From an uncultured Eubacteriales bacterium (GTDB taxonomy: Bacteria; Bacillota; Clostridia; Lachnospirales; Bianqueaceae), in the NCBI GenBank assembly GCA_902783575.1, contig CACZRP010000100.1, positions 1 through 60,915 on the forward strand: 60,915 bases of DNA, written 5' to 3'. The notes under the pieces are model-generated. The model was given only the letters and a program-made list of their open reading frames with translations. It was not told the DNA's origin and did no database searches. Position numbers and translations under genes: made by a program. Of the stretch, positions 43,983-52,300 are shown piece by piece. How positions within the stretch are numbered: the first letter of the stretch is position 1; each line of letters starts with the position of its first letter.

Positions 43983-46102
43983 GCCGCGGCCGGATCACCC
44001 TCGCGGTAGAAGGGATCAAACTGTCCGTACCAGCCGCCGTGGAACAGAAGCTCAGCCTCGTCCCTGATGGTCCGCAGCTCCTCGGCAAAGGCCTCCAGCA
44101 GCGGATCCTCGGAGTTCTCAAAGGGAATCGTAATCAGAGATTCGATGGTATCGCCGAAGCCGGGCTCGTCATAATGATCCTCTTCCCGGACATCCAGCTC
44201 CAGAGCCGTGCCTTCCTCACTGGAGTATTCCAGGATCGTGCCTTCCTCGCTGTCCCAGACGCCTCCGGTGAGGTAAATGGGATCCCCCTCCCGGGATTTG
44301 GGAGAGTCATAGCCGTAGCCGATCCACACCTCTCTGTCGGATTCAATCTCATCATCCAGACGATATTCGTTGATGATGATCAGATTGTCAGAAAGGTTGT
44401 AGCTGCGGGCAATGGAATAAAGCACAGGGACCTCGTCCTGCACGCCAAGATAGAAATATGGTATTTCAAAGAAATCAGTATAGAGGGGCATAAAGCCGCA
44501 GTCCCGGCTGAAGACAGGCTCATCCTCCTCGGAGGCCAGGTTCCAGATCTCCATGCACAGACCTGCGTCTTTGCCCTGATACTCCTCGTACCAGAAAAGG
44601 AATTTCGGATCCTCGGCCTGGGCCTGATAGGTATAAAGGCAGAGAAGATAATGATAATCCTCCGAGGTCTGGGAAGGCAGCAGCTGGATATAGCGGATGG
44701 TCTTGCCGATCCTCTTCCAGCCCCGTTCGTTCTCTTCCTCATCGTCTTCCCGGACCATGTTCAGGATTTCCTCCGCCCGCTGGCTGTCATCAAAGTCCGA
44801 GCCCGCCGGCTCTTCGCTGCTTCCTGCCGCGGATCCGCCCTGGCCGGCCAGTCCCCGAAGGGTCTCCCGGAAGGCTTCCGTGTCGTTCTCGGTGCAGCGG
44901 AAGGAAGCGTGCTTGCCCCAGAAAAGGATAATATAATCGCCATTCTGAATCCGCTGGTCAAATTTCGCGAACAGATCGATGGGACCGTTCTGTCCATCAG
45001 CCTGGATGGGGGAGAAATAATTGTCATCCACATAGTTCACCGTGCCCGCAGGATAATCGCTGCTGGCGCCGGATTCAAAATCGCTGATATGCCCGGAGAA
45101 CTCGCCGTCCCCCTCGGAAAGAATGGACGCGGTCAGAACGTCCTGCCGTTCATTATTGTCAAAGTAAAAGACCTCCAGGGAACGGGTGGGGCCGTTCTCC
45201 TGATGGTAGAAATGATATTCCGTAATCTGAATCCGGCCGCCGGAGACTTCCAGAAACAGTCCCGGCTGGTCGCCGTAGCCATCCTGATTCTCAAAGGGCA
45301 GAAAATACTCAAAGCTGTCAATCAGGGCTCCCTGGCCGGAAAGGTTCCAGATTTCCACCCGGCCGCCCACATCCTCTCCCGGATGATTGGCCATATAGTA
45401 GGCATTGGTGGTATCCGCCACCTCGGTGGGATCTTCCGCTTCGTAATCCAGAGAATACATCAGGTTCAGCAAAAGGTCCAGAGAACCGTCGCCGTTGTAG
45501 TCCATCAGAGCCGCGTAGACCAGGTGCTTGTCCACCTCATAGGCAGGGTCATACCGGCTGATGACCTCTTCGGCATCCTCCAGCTCCTGCTCAATGATTT
45601 CCTCGCAGAGGGCAGCCTTGCTGCCGGACAGGGGCAGAAGATCTTCTCCCTGGTAAATGGGCTGCTCGGGAATCTTTACCTCCTCGGTGGGCGCACTGCT
45701 CTCTTCTCCGGTCCCGGCCGGCAGGCTTTCCGCCGGCTCGGAGGTTTCGCTCTTGGGCGCTTCGGATGTTTCCGCCGGGGTACTCTCTTCGGAGCTGGCG
45801 GGCAGGTGATCCGCCGCGGCAAATTCCTCCAGGGCCGCTTCCATCCGTTTCTGGGTCTGCTTCTCCAGAATGCTGGCAGTCACAGCCACCACGCCCAGAA
45901 CCAGCGCCGCCGCCAGCACCGCGATGAACACGCGGGCTTTCGCTCTTGCTTTCCTGATCCGGGACGAGGTTTTCAGAGGGCTGCCCTGAGGCACGTTCTG
46001 CCTGTCGATGGCGGTCCTTCTTTCCAACTCCACTCTGCAGCCGCACCGGGTACAGAATTTCGCGTTATCGTCCAGCTGATTTCCGCACTGCTTGCATATC
46101 AT
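43973..46102 (-). CDS. Zinc-ribbon membrane protein with large acidic extracytoplasmic region
   Basis: This 709-residue protein starts with a zinc ribbon (CKQCGN and CTRCGC, residues 3-23). A basic stretch and one transmembrane helix (about 53-75, AKARVFIAVLAAALVLGVVAV) follow, then a Ser/Glu/Pro-rich linker (about 100-150). The extracytoplasmic part is very acidic, with a DYNGDGSLDLLLNLMYSLD segment that resembles an EF-hand or VCBS-like calcium loop. Related blocks recur (VVEIWNLSG-like EIWNLSGQGA and EIWNLASEEDE), suggesting an internal duplication. I do not recognise the family. A tandem repeat covers its 3' end. It lies 104 bp after the T7SS lipoprotein gene, so it may be a separate unit; TAGAAT upstream could be its -10 box. 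Confidence 0.85.
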   Translation of the reverse strand: MICKQCGNQLDDNAKFCTRCGCRVELERRTAIDRQNVPQGSPLKTSSRIRKARAKARVFIAVLAAALVLGVVAVTASILEKQTQKRMEAALEEFAAADHLPASSEESTPAETSEAPKSETSEPAESLPAGTGEESSAPTEEVKIPEQPIYQGEDLLPLSGSKAALCEEIIEQELEDAEEVISRYDPAYEVDKHLVYAALMDYNGDGSLDLLLNLMYSLDYEAEDPTEVADTTNAYYMANHPGEDVGGRVEIWNLSGQGALIDSFEYFLPFENQDGYGDQPGLFLEVSGGRIQITEYHFYHQENGPTRSLEVFYFDNNERQDVLTASILSEGDGEFSGHISDFESGASSDYPAGTVNYVDDNYFSPIQADGQNGPIDLFAKFDQRIQNGDYIILFWGKHASFRCTENDTEAFRETLRGLAGQGGSAAGSSEEPAGSDFDDSQRAEEILNMVREDDEEENERGWKRIGKTIRYIQLLPSQTSEDYHYLLCLYTYQAQAEDPKFLFWYEEYQGKDAGLCMEIWNLASEEDEPVFSRDCGFMPLYTDFFEIPYFYLGVQDEVPVLYSIARSYNLSDNLIIINEYRLDDEIESDREVWIGYGYDSPKSREGDPIYLTGGVWDSEEGTILEYSSEEGTALELDVREEDHYDEPGFGDTIESLITIPFENSEDPLLEAFAEELRTIRDEAELLFHGGWYGQFDPFYREGDPAAALK

Positions 46103-46206
46103 GACTATCTCTCCCTTGAAAATATAGCTTCAGAACCTATGGACATACTTTTTCGTATACTATTCTATCACATATTTCCGGGGAAGTTTAGGCAGGAATG
46201 AAAAAA

Positions 46207-46782
46207 TTATTGATAACTGCGGATCCAGTCGTCGGTAGTCATGGTCAGTTCGTTCTCATCGCCCCGGACCACCAGCTTTCCGGTATCGGCGTTGTAGACA
46301 CAGATTTCAATGCTCCGGGACCCATCGGCCAGAAAAATCAGCCGGTAGGCGGTGCAGTAATATTCTTCGCTGACAAGGTAATACATCACCTCGTCGTAGC
46401 TGTTGTCCGGATTGATATAAATGTCAAAGCCTGACAGTTCATCCTGCAGAATGATCCGGCTGTCAGGGAACTTTCCGTATTCCGCGGCGGTATCCTCCGC
46501 CAGCTTCTGGTAATGCTTCAGCCAGGCACTCCGCTGGTCTTCAGTGAGAGTCATGACTACCGTATCTCCCTGGATCTGTAGTTCCTGACAGCCGGCCTCC
46601 ACCGCCGACAGATCCTCATAAAACTCCTCGCAGGACATACCCGCAAACTGAATCAGCCCGGCGTCGAAAACAATCTCGGTTAGGGCCTCTTCCTCCGTCG
46701 GGCGGTGGCTGCAGCCCCAGAGGCACAGCAGCAGGAGAAGGATTCCCGCTGCCAAAAGGCAGGAGGACATCTTATTGTTCAT
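46207..46782 (-). CDS. Small lipoprotein at the end of the type VII locus (possible immunity protein)
   Basis: This 191-residue protein has a lipoprotein signal peptide: a hydrophobic core (about 9-20) and lipobox LWGC with Cys24 as the lipid-linked residue. The mature part is acidic and mixed alpha/beta, ending DDWIRSYQ. I do not recognise the family. It starts 11 bp after the LXG-like gene with a G-rich ribosome site. In LXG toxin operons the gene after the toxin is often its immunity protein. An antitoxic role outside the membrane is therefore plausible, but a T7SS accessory role is equally possible. Confidence 0.8.
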   Translation of the reverse strand: MNNKMSSCLLAAGILLLLLCLWGCSHRPTEEEALTEIVFDAGLIQFAGMSCEEFYEDLSAVEAGCQELQIQGDTVVMTLTEDQRSAWLKHYQKLAEDTAAEYGKFPDSRIILQDELSGFDIYINPDNSYDEVMYYLVSEEYYCTAYRLIFLADGSRSIEICVYNADTGKLVVRGDENELTMTTDDWIRSYQ

Positions 46783-46793
46783 GGCAGCCCCCC

Positions 46794-48536
46794 TTAGAAT
46801 CCGGGCACCAGGCCCAGGGACATGATTTCGGAAAGAGCCTCCCAGCCCGCGCCGAAGAGAAAGCCCAAGGACCAGAGAATCTGGAAGACCTCGGAAAGGC
46901 TTTCCGCCTGCAGCAGCCGGCGGAGATCCTCCAATTCACTGTAGAGGGGCGCCCGGCCGTTGACGGTGATTCCCAAAGCCTCCGCCCTCTCCTCATAGGT
47001 CATTTTGGACCATTCTTTGGGGCTGTTCTCCGGCGGCTTCTTTTCTCCCTTGTCTTTCCTGTTTTTCTTCTGCTGGGGATAACGGGTGATCTCCACCTTG
47101 GTGGTCACAGTCTGCTTCTGATTGTCCACAGATGCCACCACCGCTTTCCGGGACAGCACCATCACCGAGGCCTCTCCCGTCACTCCCGCCAGGATCTCGT
47201 AGGTATCGCCCGTGGCCGGGTCCGTCAGCACTACTCCGCCCTTCATTTCCAAAGAGGGATTGCTGGCAGCCTCCTCGCCCAGACGGGAGGAAACCGTCAG
47301 CTTGACCTTGGTTCCGTCCTCCGCGATGGCTTTCTGAACCTTCAGCTCACCTTCCACTCCCTTCTGAAAATCCTCCGTCAGCTTGAAACTCATCTCATCG
47401 CTGAAGGAAATCACCTGGGATTCGCTGTAGCCTCCGTTGGTGACTTCCCGCTCAGGCCGCAGGGTGATATTCGAAATGCAGTAGGAAAGAAGCTGGCTGT
47501 AGGTCCTCTCCCCTGTATCGGTCCAGAGGGTCACGGCCGCCATTTCATTTTCAGATTTCATATAATTGGATATAGCCACCTTGATATTTGGTGTCAGCAT
47601 GAATTCTGTTTTGGTTCCCATCTTCGTCTGGGGCAGGGCCGAAACCACCCCCAGAATCAGCTGGGTGAGGATGGACTGCTCCACCGGCGTAAGCTCCTCC
47701 ATTTCCTGATCCGACAGGCTGGTGAGGCTCTCGACTTCACCGCCGGCAAAGGCTTTCTTAAGAAATCTTCGGGTATCCGGATCCTTTCCTTCCCGGATCA
47801 GGCTGTAAAGAAACTCCTCGCTGAGGCCGCAGGAGCGGTAATACGCCAGCATCTGTCCCGAGAGACCGAAGGCCATCAGCATGCTTCTCTGATACTGCTC
47901 CCTCCAGTCCGCCCGGTAGATTGAGAAATCCTCACCTCTGGTGATCCCACCGGTAATTCCGCCGGCAATCCGGTTTGTCAGGGATTTCAGGGCGGCATCT
48001 AGCAGACGCCGCCCTTCCTCCACACCCAGAAAAAGAGACATGGTATCGCTTTCCAGCTGATAATACAAATCCATCTGCGAACGCACTCTCCCCGCCGCCG
48101 CCAGACACCACTGAGCCGTCTCCCGGTACACCTCGGCCTGGGAGCGGTACCAGAAGGAAAAAAGCGCCGGCTCCGAGACGGAAAGCCCCTGGTAATAGTC
48201 CGCCAGGGTGCAGCTGTCCCGGTAATCCATCATCAGGCTGTCATAGCCCTGCTGAAGCTTTTCCCCATCCAGCACGCCGCTGCCCAGCTTATATTTCAGG
48301 CTGCGGATATCATCCAGGGCGCAGAGGTTGCATTCCAGCTGGCACCGGACGGTTTCCAGCAGGGCTTCTCCCACGGTCCGGCTCGCCTCCACCGCCTGGG
48401 AGGAAAGCTCCTGATCCGAGCCATATTCCGCCAGGGTCTTTTCCAGAGACCCCAGCAATTCGTTGTCTTCCGTCAGGAATGCACTGTACTCATCGCACAG
48501 GCCCCTGACCAGATCCTGATCCAGATAAAAACTCAC
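46794..48536 (-). CDS. LXG-like type VII secretion substrate candidate
   Basis: This 580-residue protein follows the WXG100 and two small helical genes. Its N-terminal 220 residues are helical with LXG-like spacing (FYLDQDLVRGLCDEYSAFL, SLEKTLAEYG, a long helix at about 45-75, LDGEKLQQGYDSLM). The central part (about 230-480) is mixed and includes FMLTPNIKVAISNY and SLEMKGGVVLTDPATGDTYE. A basic linker (QQKKNRKDKGEKK) precedes a short C-terminal part ending SLGLVPGF. No catalytic toxin motif was recognised. GTG at 48536 is chosen because it overlaps the previous stop as GTGA and follows GGAGGGG. The ORF extends upstream to 48713 only through the overlap with the small gene. Confidence 0.75.
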   Translation of the reverse strand: MSFYLDQDLVRGLCDEYSAFLTEDNELLGSLEKTLAEYGSDQELSSQAVEASRTVGEALLETVRCQLECNLCALDDIRSLKYKLGSGVLDGEKLQQGYDSLMMDYRDSCTLADYYQGLSVSEPALFSFWYRSQAEVYRETAQWCLAAAGRVRSQMDLYYQLESDTMSLFLGVEEGRRLLDAALKSLTNRIAGGITGGITRGEDFSIYRADWREQYQRSMLMAFGLSGQMLAYYRSCGLSEEFLYSLIREGKDPDTRRFLKKAFAGGEVESLTSLSDQEMEELTPVEQSILTQLILGVVSALPQTKMGTKTEFMLTPNIKVAISNYMKSENEMAAVTLWTDTGERTYSQLLSYCISNITLRPEREVTNGGYSESQVISFSDEMSFKLTEDFQKGVEGELKVQKAIAEDGTKVKLTVSSRLGEEAASNPSLEMKGGVVLTDPATGDTYEILAGVTGEASVMVLSRKAVVASVDNQKQTVTTKVEITRYPQQKKNRKDKGEKKPPENSPKEWSKMTYEERAEALGITVNGRAPLYSELEDLRRLLQAESLSEVFQILWSLGFLFGAGWEALSEIMSLGLVPGF

Positions 48537-48760
48537 GGCGGTCCTTCCCCTCCTTTCCCTGTCCCGGTCCAGTGACTGTTCAGCTGATCCTCCAGCTCCG
48601 CCAGCTGACGGCCAGGGAGCAGCCGGTTCTCCGCCAGCCATCTCATATGCCGGCGGGTACGCTGCTCCATCTGCCTTCGGATCTCCTGGTCCAGCAGCTT
48701 CTGTTTTCTCCATTTTTCCCTGCTTTCGGCATTCTCTTCCCTCCGAGACTCATCCGGCAA
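48533..48760 (-). CDS. Small charged helical protein of the T7SS module (Lap2-like candidate)
   Basis: This 75-residue protein has a highly charged single-helix core (EKWRKQKLLDQEIRRQMEQ). TTG at 48760 is preferred because AAGGAGG lies 8 bases before it; an ATG at 48781 in the same frame would precede that site. Its start overlaps the end of the 89-aa gene by 11 bp, and its stop overlaps the next GTG start as GTGA. No family is recognised. Small helical proteins of this size sit before LXG genes and act as targeting partners in characterised systems; that role here is inferred from position. Confidence 0.6.
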   Translation of the reverse strand: MPDESRREENAESREKWRKQKLLDQEIRRQMEQRTRRHMRWLAENRLLPGRQLAELEDQLNSHWTGTGKGGEGPP

Positions 48761-49019
48761 AAATCTGCCCTCCTTCCGCATCGGCGATGAAAAGATCCCG
48801 GCGAATCACTCCCAGACTCTCGCAGAAGCTTTCCAGCGACTCCTTCAAAGAGCCATTGATGCTGCTTCGGTATTCCGCGTCCCGCAGCATGCTGATGACC
48901 GCTGTCAGGGTCTGACTATTTCCTTCCAGCAGGGAAACCGGACGAAACAAAAGCTGTTCCCGGATCCTGCGTCCATACTCCGCCAGCCTTTCGGCGCTGA
49001 CAAAAATCGTCCCGTTCAT
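48750..49019 (-). CDS. Small helical protein after WXG100 (Lap1/Esx-like candidate)
   Basis: This 89-residue protein starts MNGTIFVSAERLAEYGRRI. Two helices are predicted (about 9-22 and 36-75), with the segment SLKESLESFCESLGVI. It has no WxG motif. The ATG overlaps the stop of the WXG100 gene as ATGA; longer upstream reading in this frame is only a shadow of the WXG100 gene. Size, helical content and position suggest a second Esx-like or Lap-like partner. Confidence 0.68.
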   Translation of the reverse strand: MNGTIFVSAERLAEYGRRIREQLLFRPVSLLEGNSQTLTAVISMLRDAEYRSSINGSLKESLESFCESLGVIRRDLFIADAEGGQIFAG

Positions 49020-49315
49020 CAGGCACGGAACTGGCTGGCGATCATGGCGTCGGTCTGCTCCAGGGTGTTGGCCGTGGCCATGAGGGCCTGACGGATCTCC
49101 CGGATCAGCTCTTCTGCTTTCAAAAAGCCCGGCTTCAGCTCTGCGTACCTCTGGGCGTAGGATTCGCTGGAAGCGCCCTCCCACTCAGACTGCAGACTGG
49201 CCAGCAGGCCGTCCATGCTGCGGATGATTTCACCCAGCCGGTCGGCTTCCGCTCCGTACTGGGCAGCTCTAGTTCTCATGGTGTCGGGCGTCATTCTGAT
49301 TTGACTTGCCATCAT
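49019..49315 (-). CDS. WXG100 family (EsxA-like) type VII secreted protein
   Basis: This 98-residue protein has the helix-turn-helix hairpin of WXG100 proteins, with the turn motif Trp45-Glu46-Gly47 in LQSEWEGASSESY. The flanking helices run about 10-42 and 52-95. Such proteins dimerise and are exported by EssC, either as substrates or as helpers. The start overlaps the 3' end of essC by 47 bp, and the stop overlaps the next ATG. Two consecutive ATG codons (49315 and 49312) are possible starts. Confidence 0.93.
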   Translation of the reverse strand: MMASQIRMTPDTMRTRAAQYGAEADRLGEIIRSMDGLLASLQSEWEGASSESYAQRYAELKPGFLKAEELIREIRQALMATANTLEQTDAMIASQFRA

Positions 49316-52300
49316 TGATTCCTCCTGTAAATAATGATTGAATATTCATCCGGTCCCCGGAAGGACCGGGCGTTTTCAGCCTGATGGTGAGATTATCCCT
49401 GAGATAGTAAGCGTCTCCCGGGCGCAGGGGCTTGGGGTGCTCCCGCAGGGCCACCAGCGAGGGCTCGAAGATTCTCAGGGAAGAAAGGTCGTCAAAGAAA
49501 AGCAGCTGCCGCCGGTCCCGGATCAGCCTGACGGCCTCCGGTGCCGAAAAGGATACCGGCTGATTGTCGATGCGCAGGATCAGGCAGACGTTGAGATGCT
49601 GATAGATTCCGGTGATATTCCGGAAGGCCTCCGCCGCCGTTCTCTGATAATTCAGCAGGGTCAGGGCCTCGGGCGAGTCTGCCAGCAGCATCAGCAGGTT
49701 CTCCTCCGCTGCCGCTTCTCCCTTGAGAAGCTTTTCCTGACGGTTTTTCAGTTCCCCTTCCAGCTCTTCCAGACAGGAACCGATATCCGAAGGCAGGCTG
49801 CTGTATTTCTGCACATAGGGCCGGTTGCGCAGGCACTCCAGCTTTTTCTCGGCGCCCTCCAGCACCCAGGCCCTCATTTTTCCGGGATGCAGCCGGAAGG
49901 CGGCCTCCAGCAGGTAAACAAGATAATCCCGGATTTCCTGATCCCTTTTTCCGCTGATGCCCAGCATCCCCAGACTGCCGAGATCCAGAAGCCAGGGCTC
50001 CACCGTGGCATAATCCAGTCCTGCCGCGATCTGCCACTTGCCAGCGTCCCGCTGTTCAAGCCACATCCGCTGCATCAGCTGCTCCGCCGGGAGGATCTCC
50101 GGAATCCGGGGAATTTCCGGGGCTTTTGTTTCTTTATACCGGAGTCGGACATCGCTGACCCAGGACTTTTTCGCCCGGATCCGGTCCATTTCCTTTTCTC
50201 CGGGAAACGCCTCATACACCTGGCATTCCAGATACTGCTTGTCTGCTTCGATCAGCGCCCTCCCCGGCAGATTTTCCGGCCGCTTCCGGCAGTGATCAAA
50301 AAGAACGCCATATTCCGACTCATCGTGGCAGGTAAGGGCGATTCTCTGACTGAAGGCCGCAAGAAAACGGTATCCGATGCTGCTGGTATGGGTGCCCGCC
50401 GCGGCCAGACTGATGCCGAAGGCCGATCCCTCCCGGCAAAGAGTCAGAAGCTCCTCACTTTCCTGGGAAAACAGCTCCCGCAGCGCTGCCAGGTTGTCGA
50501 TCAGCAGCAGAATCCGGGGCAGGGGGCCGTCTCCCGCCTCGTGGCCCGCCGGAAAATCACCCGCGCCGGCGGCAAGCATCCGGTTCCTTCTTCTGTCCGT
50601 TTCGCTTCGCAGAAGCCGGAACAGATTTTTCAGTTTTTCATCCTCCGCGGCCGTGACCACACCTCCCACCTGGGGAAGGTCCTCGAAGACCTTCAGGGCC
50701 ATGGAAGCAAAGTCAATGATATAGATATTTACCTCCTCCGGCGTGTACTTTTCCGCGGCACCCCGAATCAGGGTTTCCAGCAGGGCTGTCTTCCCGCTTT
50801 GGGAAGAACCGATGATCAGCACCGGAGAAGCGGTAAGATCCAGGCTAAAGACCTCCTGCCGCTGCCTGTCGGGATCATCCACCATGCCCAGGGGAAGACA
50901 GAAGTCCTCCGACCGAATATCACTCTCCGCGGACAGATCCGGAAACTCCAGATGCCCGGTCAGGGCCGGCAGACAGATCTCAGGCAGTTTTTCGATGCCG
51001 GCTTCCCGGCAGTATCCGGCAATATAGGCCGTGGTCTCTTCCATCTGGGAGGAAACCGAAAGGAGGGTCCGGGGCTTTTTCCTTTCATACACCGGCACAT
51101 TTCTGCCGGTGTCGGTGATCTGAAGAATGGAGAATTCCTGTCCCGTCCGGCTTTTCTCCGCAGGCGCGCCGCTGTAGGCAGACTGGAAAAGCTCGAAAAC
51201 CTCATTGTTTCCCACCTGCAGATAGGCCCGTCCCGGCTTCCGGATCTCCGCTGCCAGCGGGGATTTCAGCACTTCATTGGAGTCTTCTCTGCTCTGAACC
51301 CGCAGGCACAGCCGGAACCGGGAGTTGGACCAGATCTGTTCATCCACCTGTCCTGCCGGTTTCTGGGTGGCCAGAATCAGATGCACCCCCAGGCTGCGGC
51401 CGATACGGGCCGCGGAAATCAGCTCCTTCATAAAGTCGGGATGCTCCGCCTTCAGCTCGGCAAATTCATCCACAATCATAATCAGATGAGGCAGCGGAAT
51501 CCGGTTTTTCCCGGCTCTGTGTCCCGCGATATACCGGCTGATGTCGTTCACCCCCGCCAGGGCAAAAAGCTGCTGCCGCTTCACCAGCTCCGCCCGGATG
51601 GACTTCATAAATCGTTCCATGGCGCTGCCGTCGATATTTGTGACGACTCCCAGGAGATGGGGAAGTTGTCTGAGCTGGGCTGCCATGCCTCCTCCCTTGA
51701 AATCGATGATGACAAAGCCCACCTCATGGGGATGGTACCGGGAAGCCATGGACAGCACATAGGTCTGCAGTATCTCCGACTTTCCCGACCCGGTGGTGCC
51801 GGCCACCAGCCCGTGAGGGCCATGGGCATGTTCGGAAATATCCAGCATCAGCCGTCCGTTCAGGCTGATTCCCAGGGGAGCAGCCAGGCTCCGGGTTACG
51901 TCAGAAGCAAGGTAGCGGCGGTCAAGATCCAGTTCCCGGGGATTTTCGATTTTCAGCATGTCATAAAAGGTATAGCTCTCGGGGAGGCCGCTCTCCAGGG
52001 TAATCTCTTCCGAGTAAACCGGCGCCAGTAGGGAAGCCAGGTGCCTCGCCCTGGGCAGAGAAATCCGGGGATAGCGGAAGAACACCGTCCTCTCCCCATC
52101 GGCGGCGGGAATCAGCTCTCCGCTGCCCCGGGGATTCGCCGTCTCCGAAAGCTTCACCAGATACCGGCATCCCACGGGGATCTCTTCCTCCGAGGCCGCG
52201 AAAAAGAAGAAGGTGAAGCCTAGCTCTTCCGCATGCTGACAATAGCGGAATACAGGATGGCTCCGCAACCCCTCGTGGTCCAGGAAAAATACCGCCGTAT

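Noticed and set aside
43568..46201. 877-codon plus-strand open frame
   Set aside because: It is antisense to mtnN and the zinc-ribbon gene, has no domain and runs through the tandem repeat.
46794..48713. Longer 639-codon version of the LXG-like gene
   Set aside because: Its first 59 codons overlap a separately coded small gene; a GTG with a coupled stop and a good ribosome site marks the better start.
48750..49184. 144-codon version of the 89-aa gene
   Set aside because: The first 55 codons are an out-of-frame reading of the WXG100 gene; the ATG at 49019 overlaps that gene's stop.
49338..52031. 897-codon plus-strand open frame
   Set aside because: It is antisense to essC, whose ATPase motifs are unmistakable.
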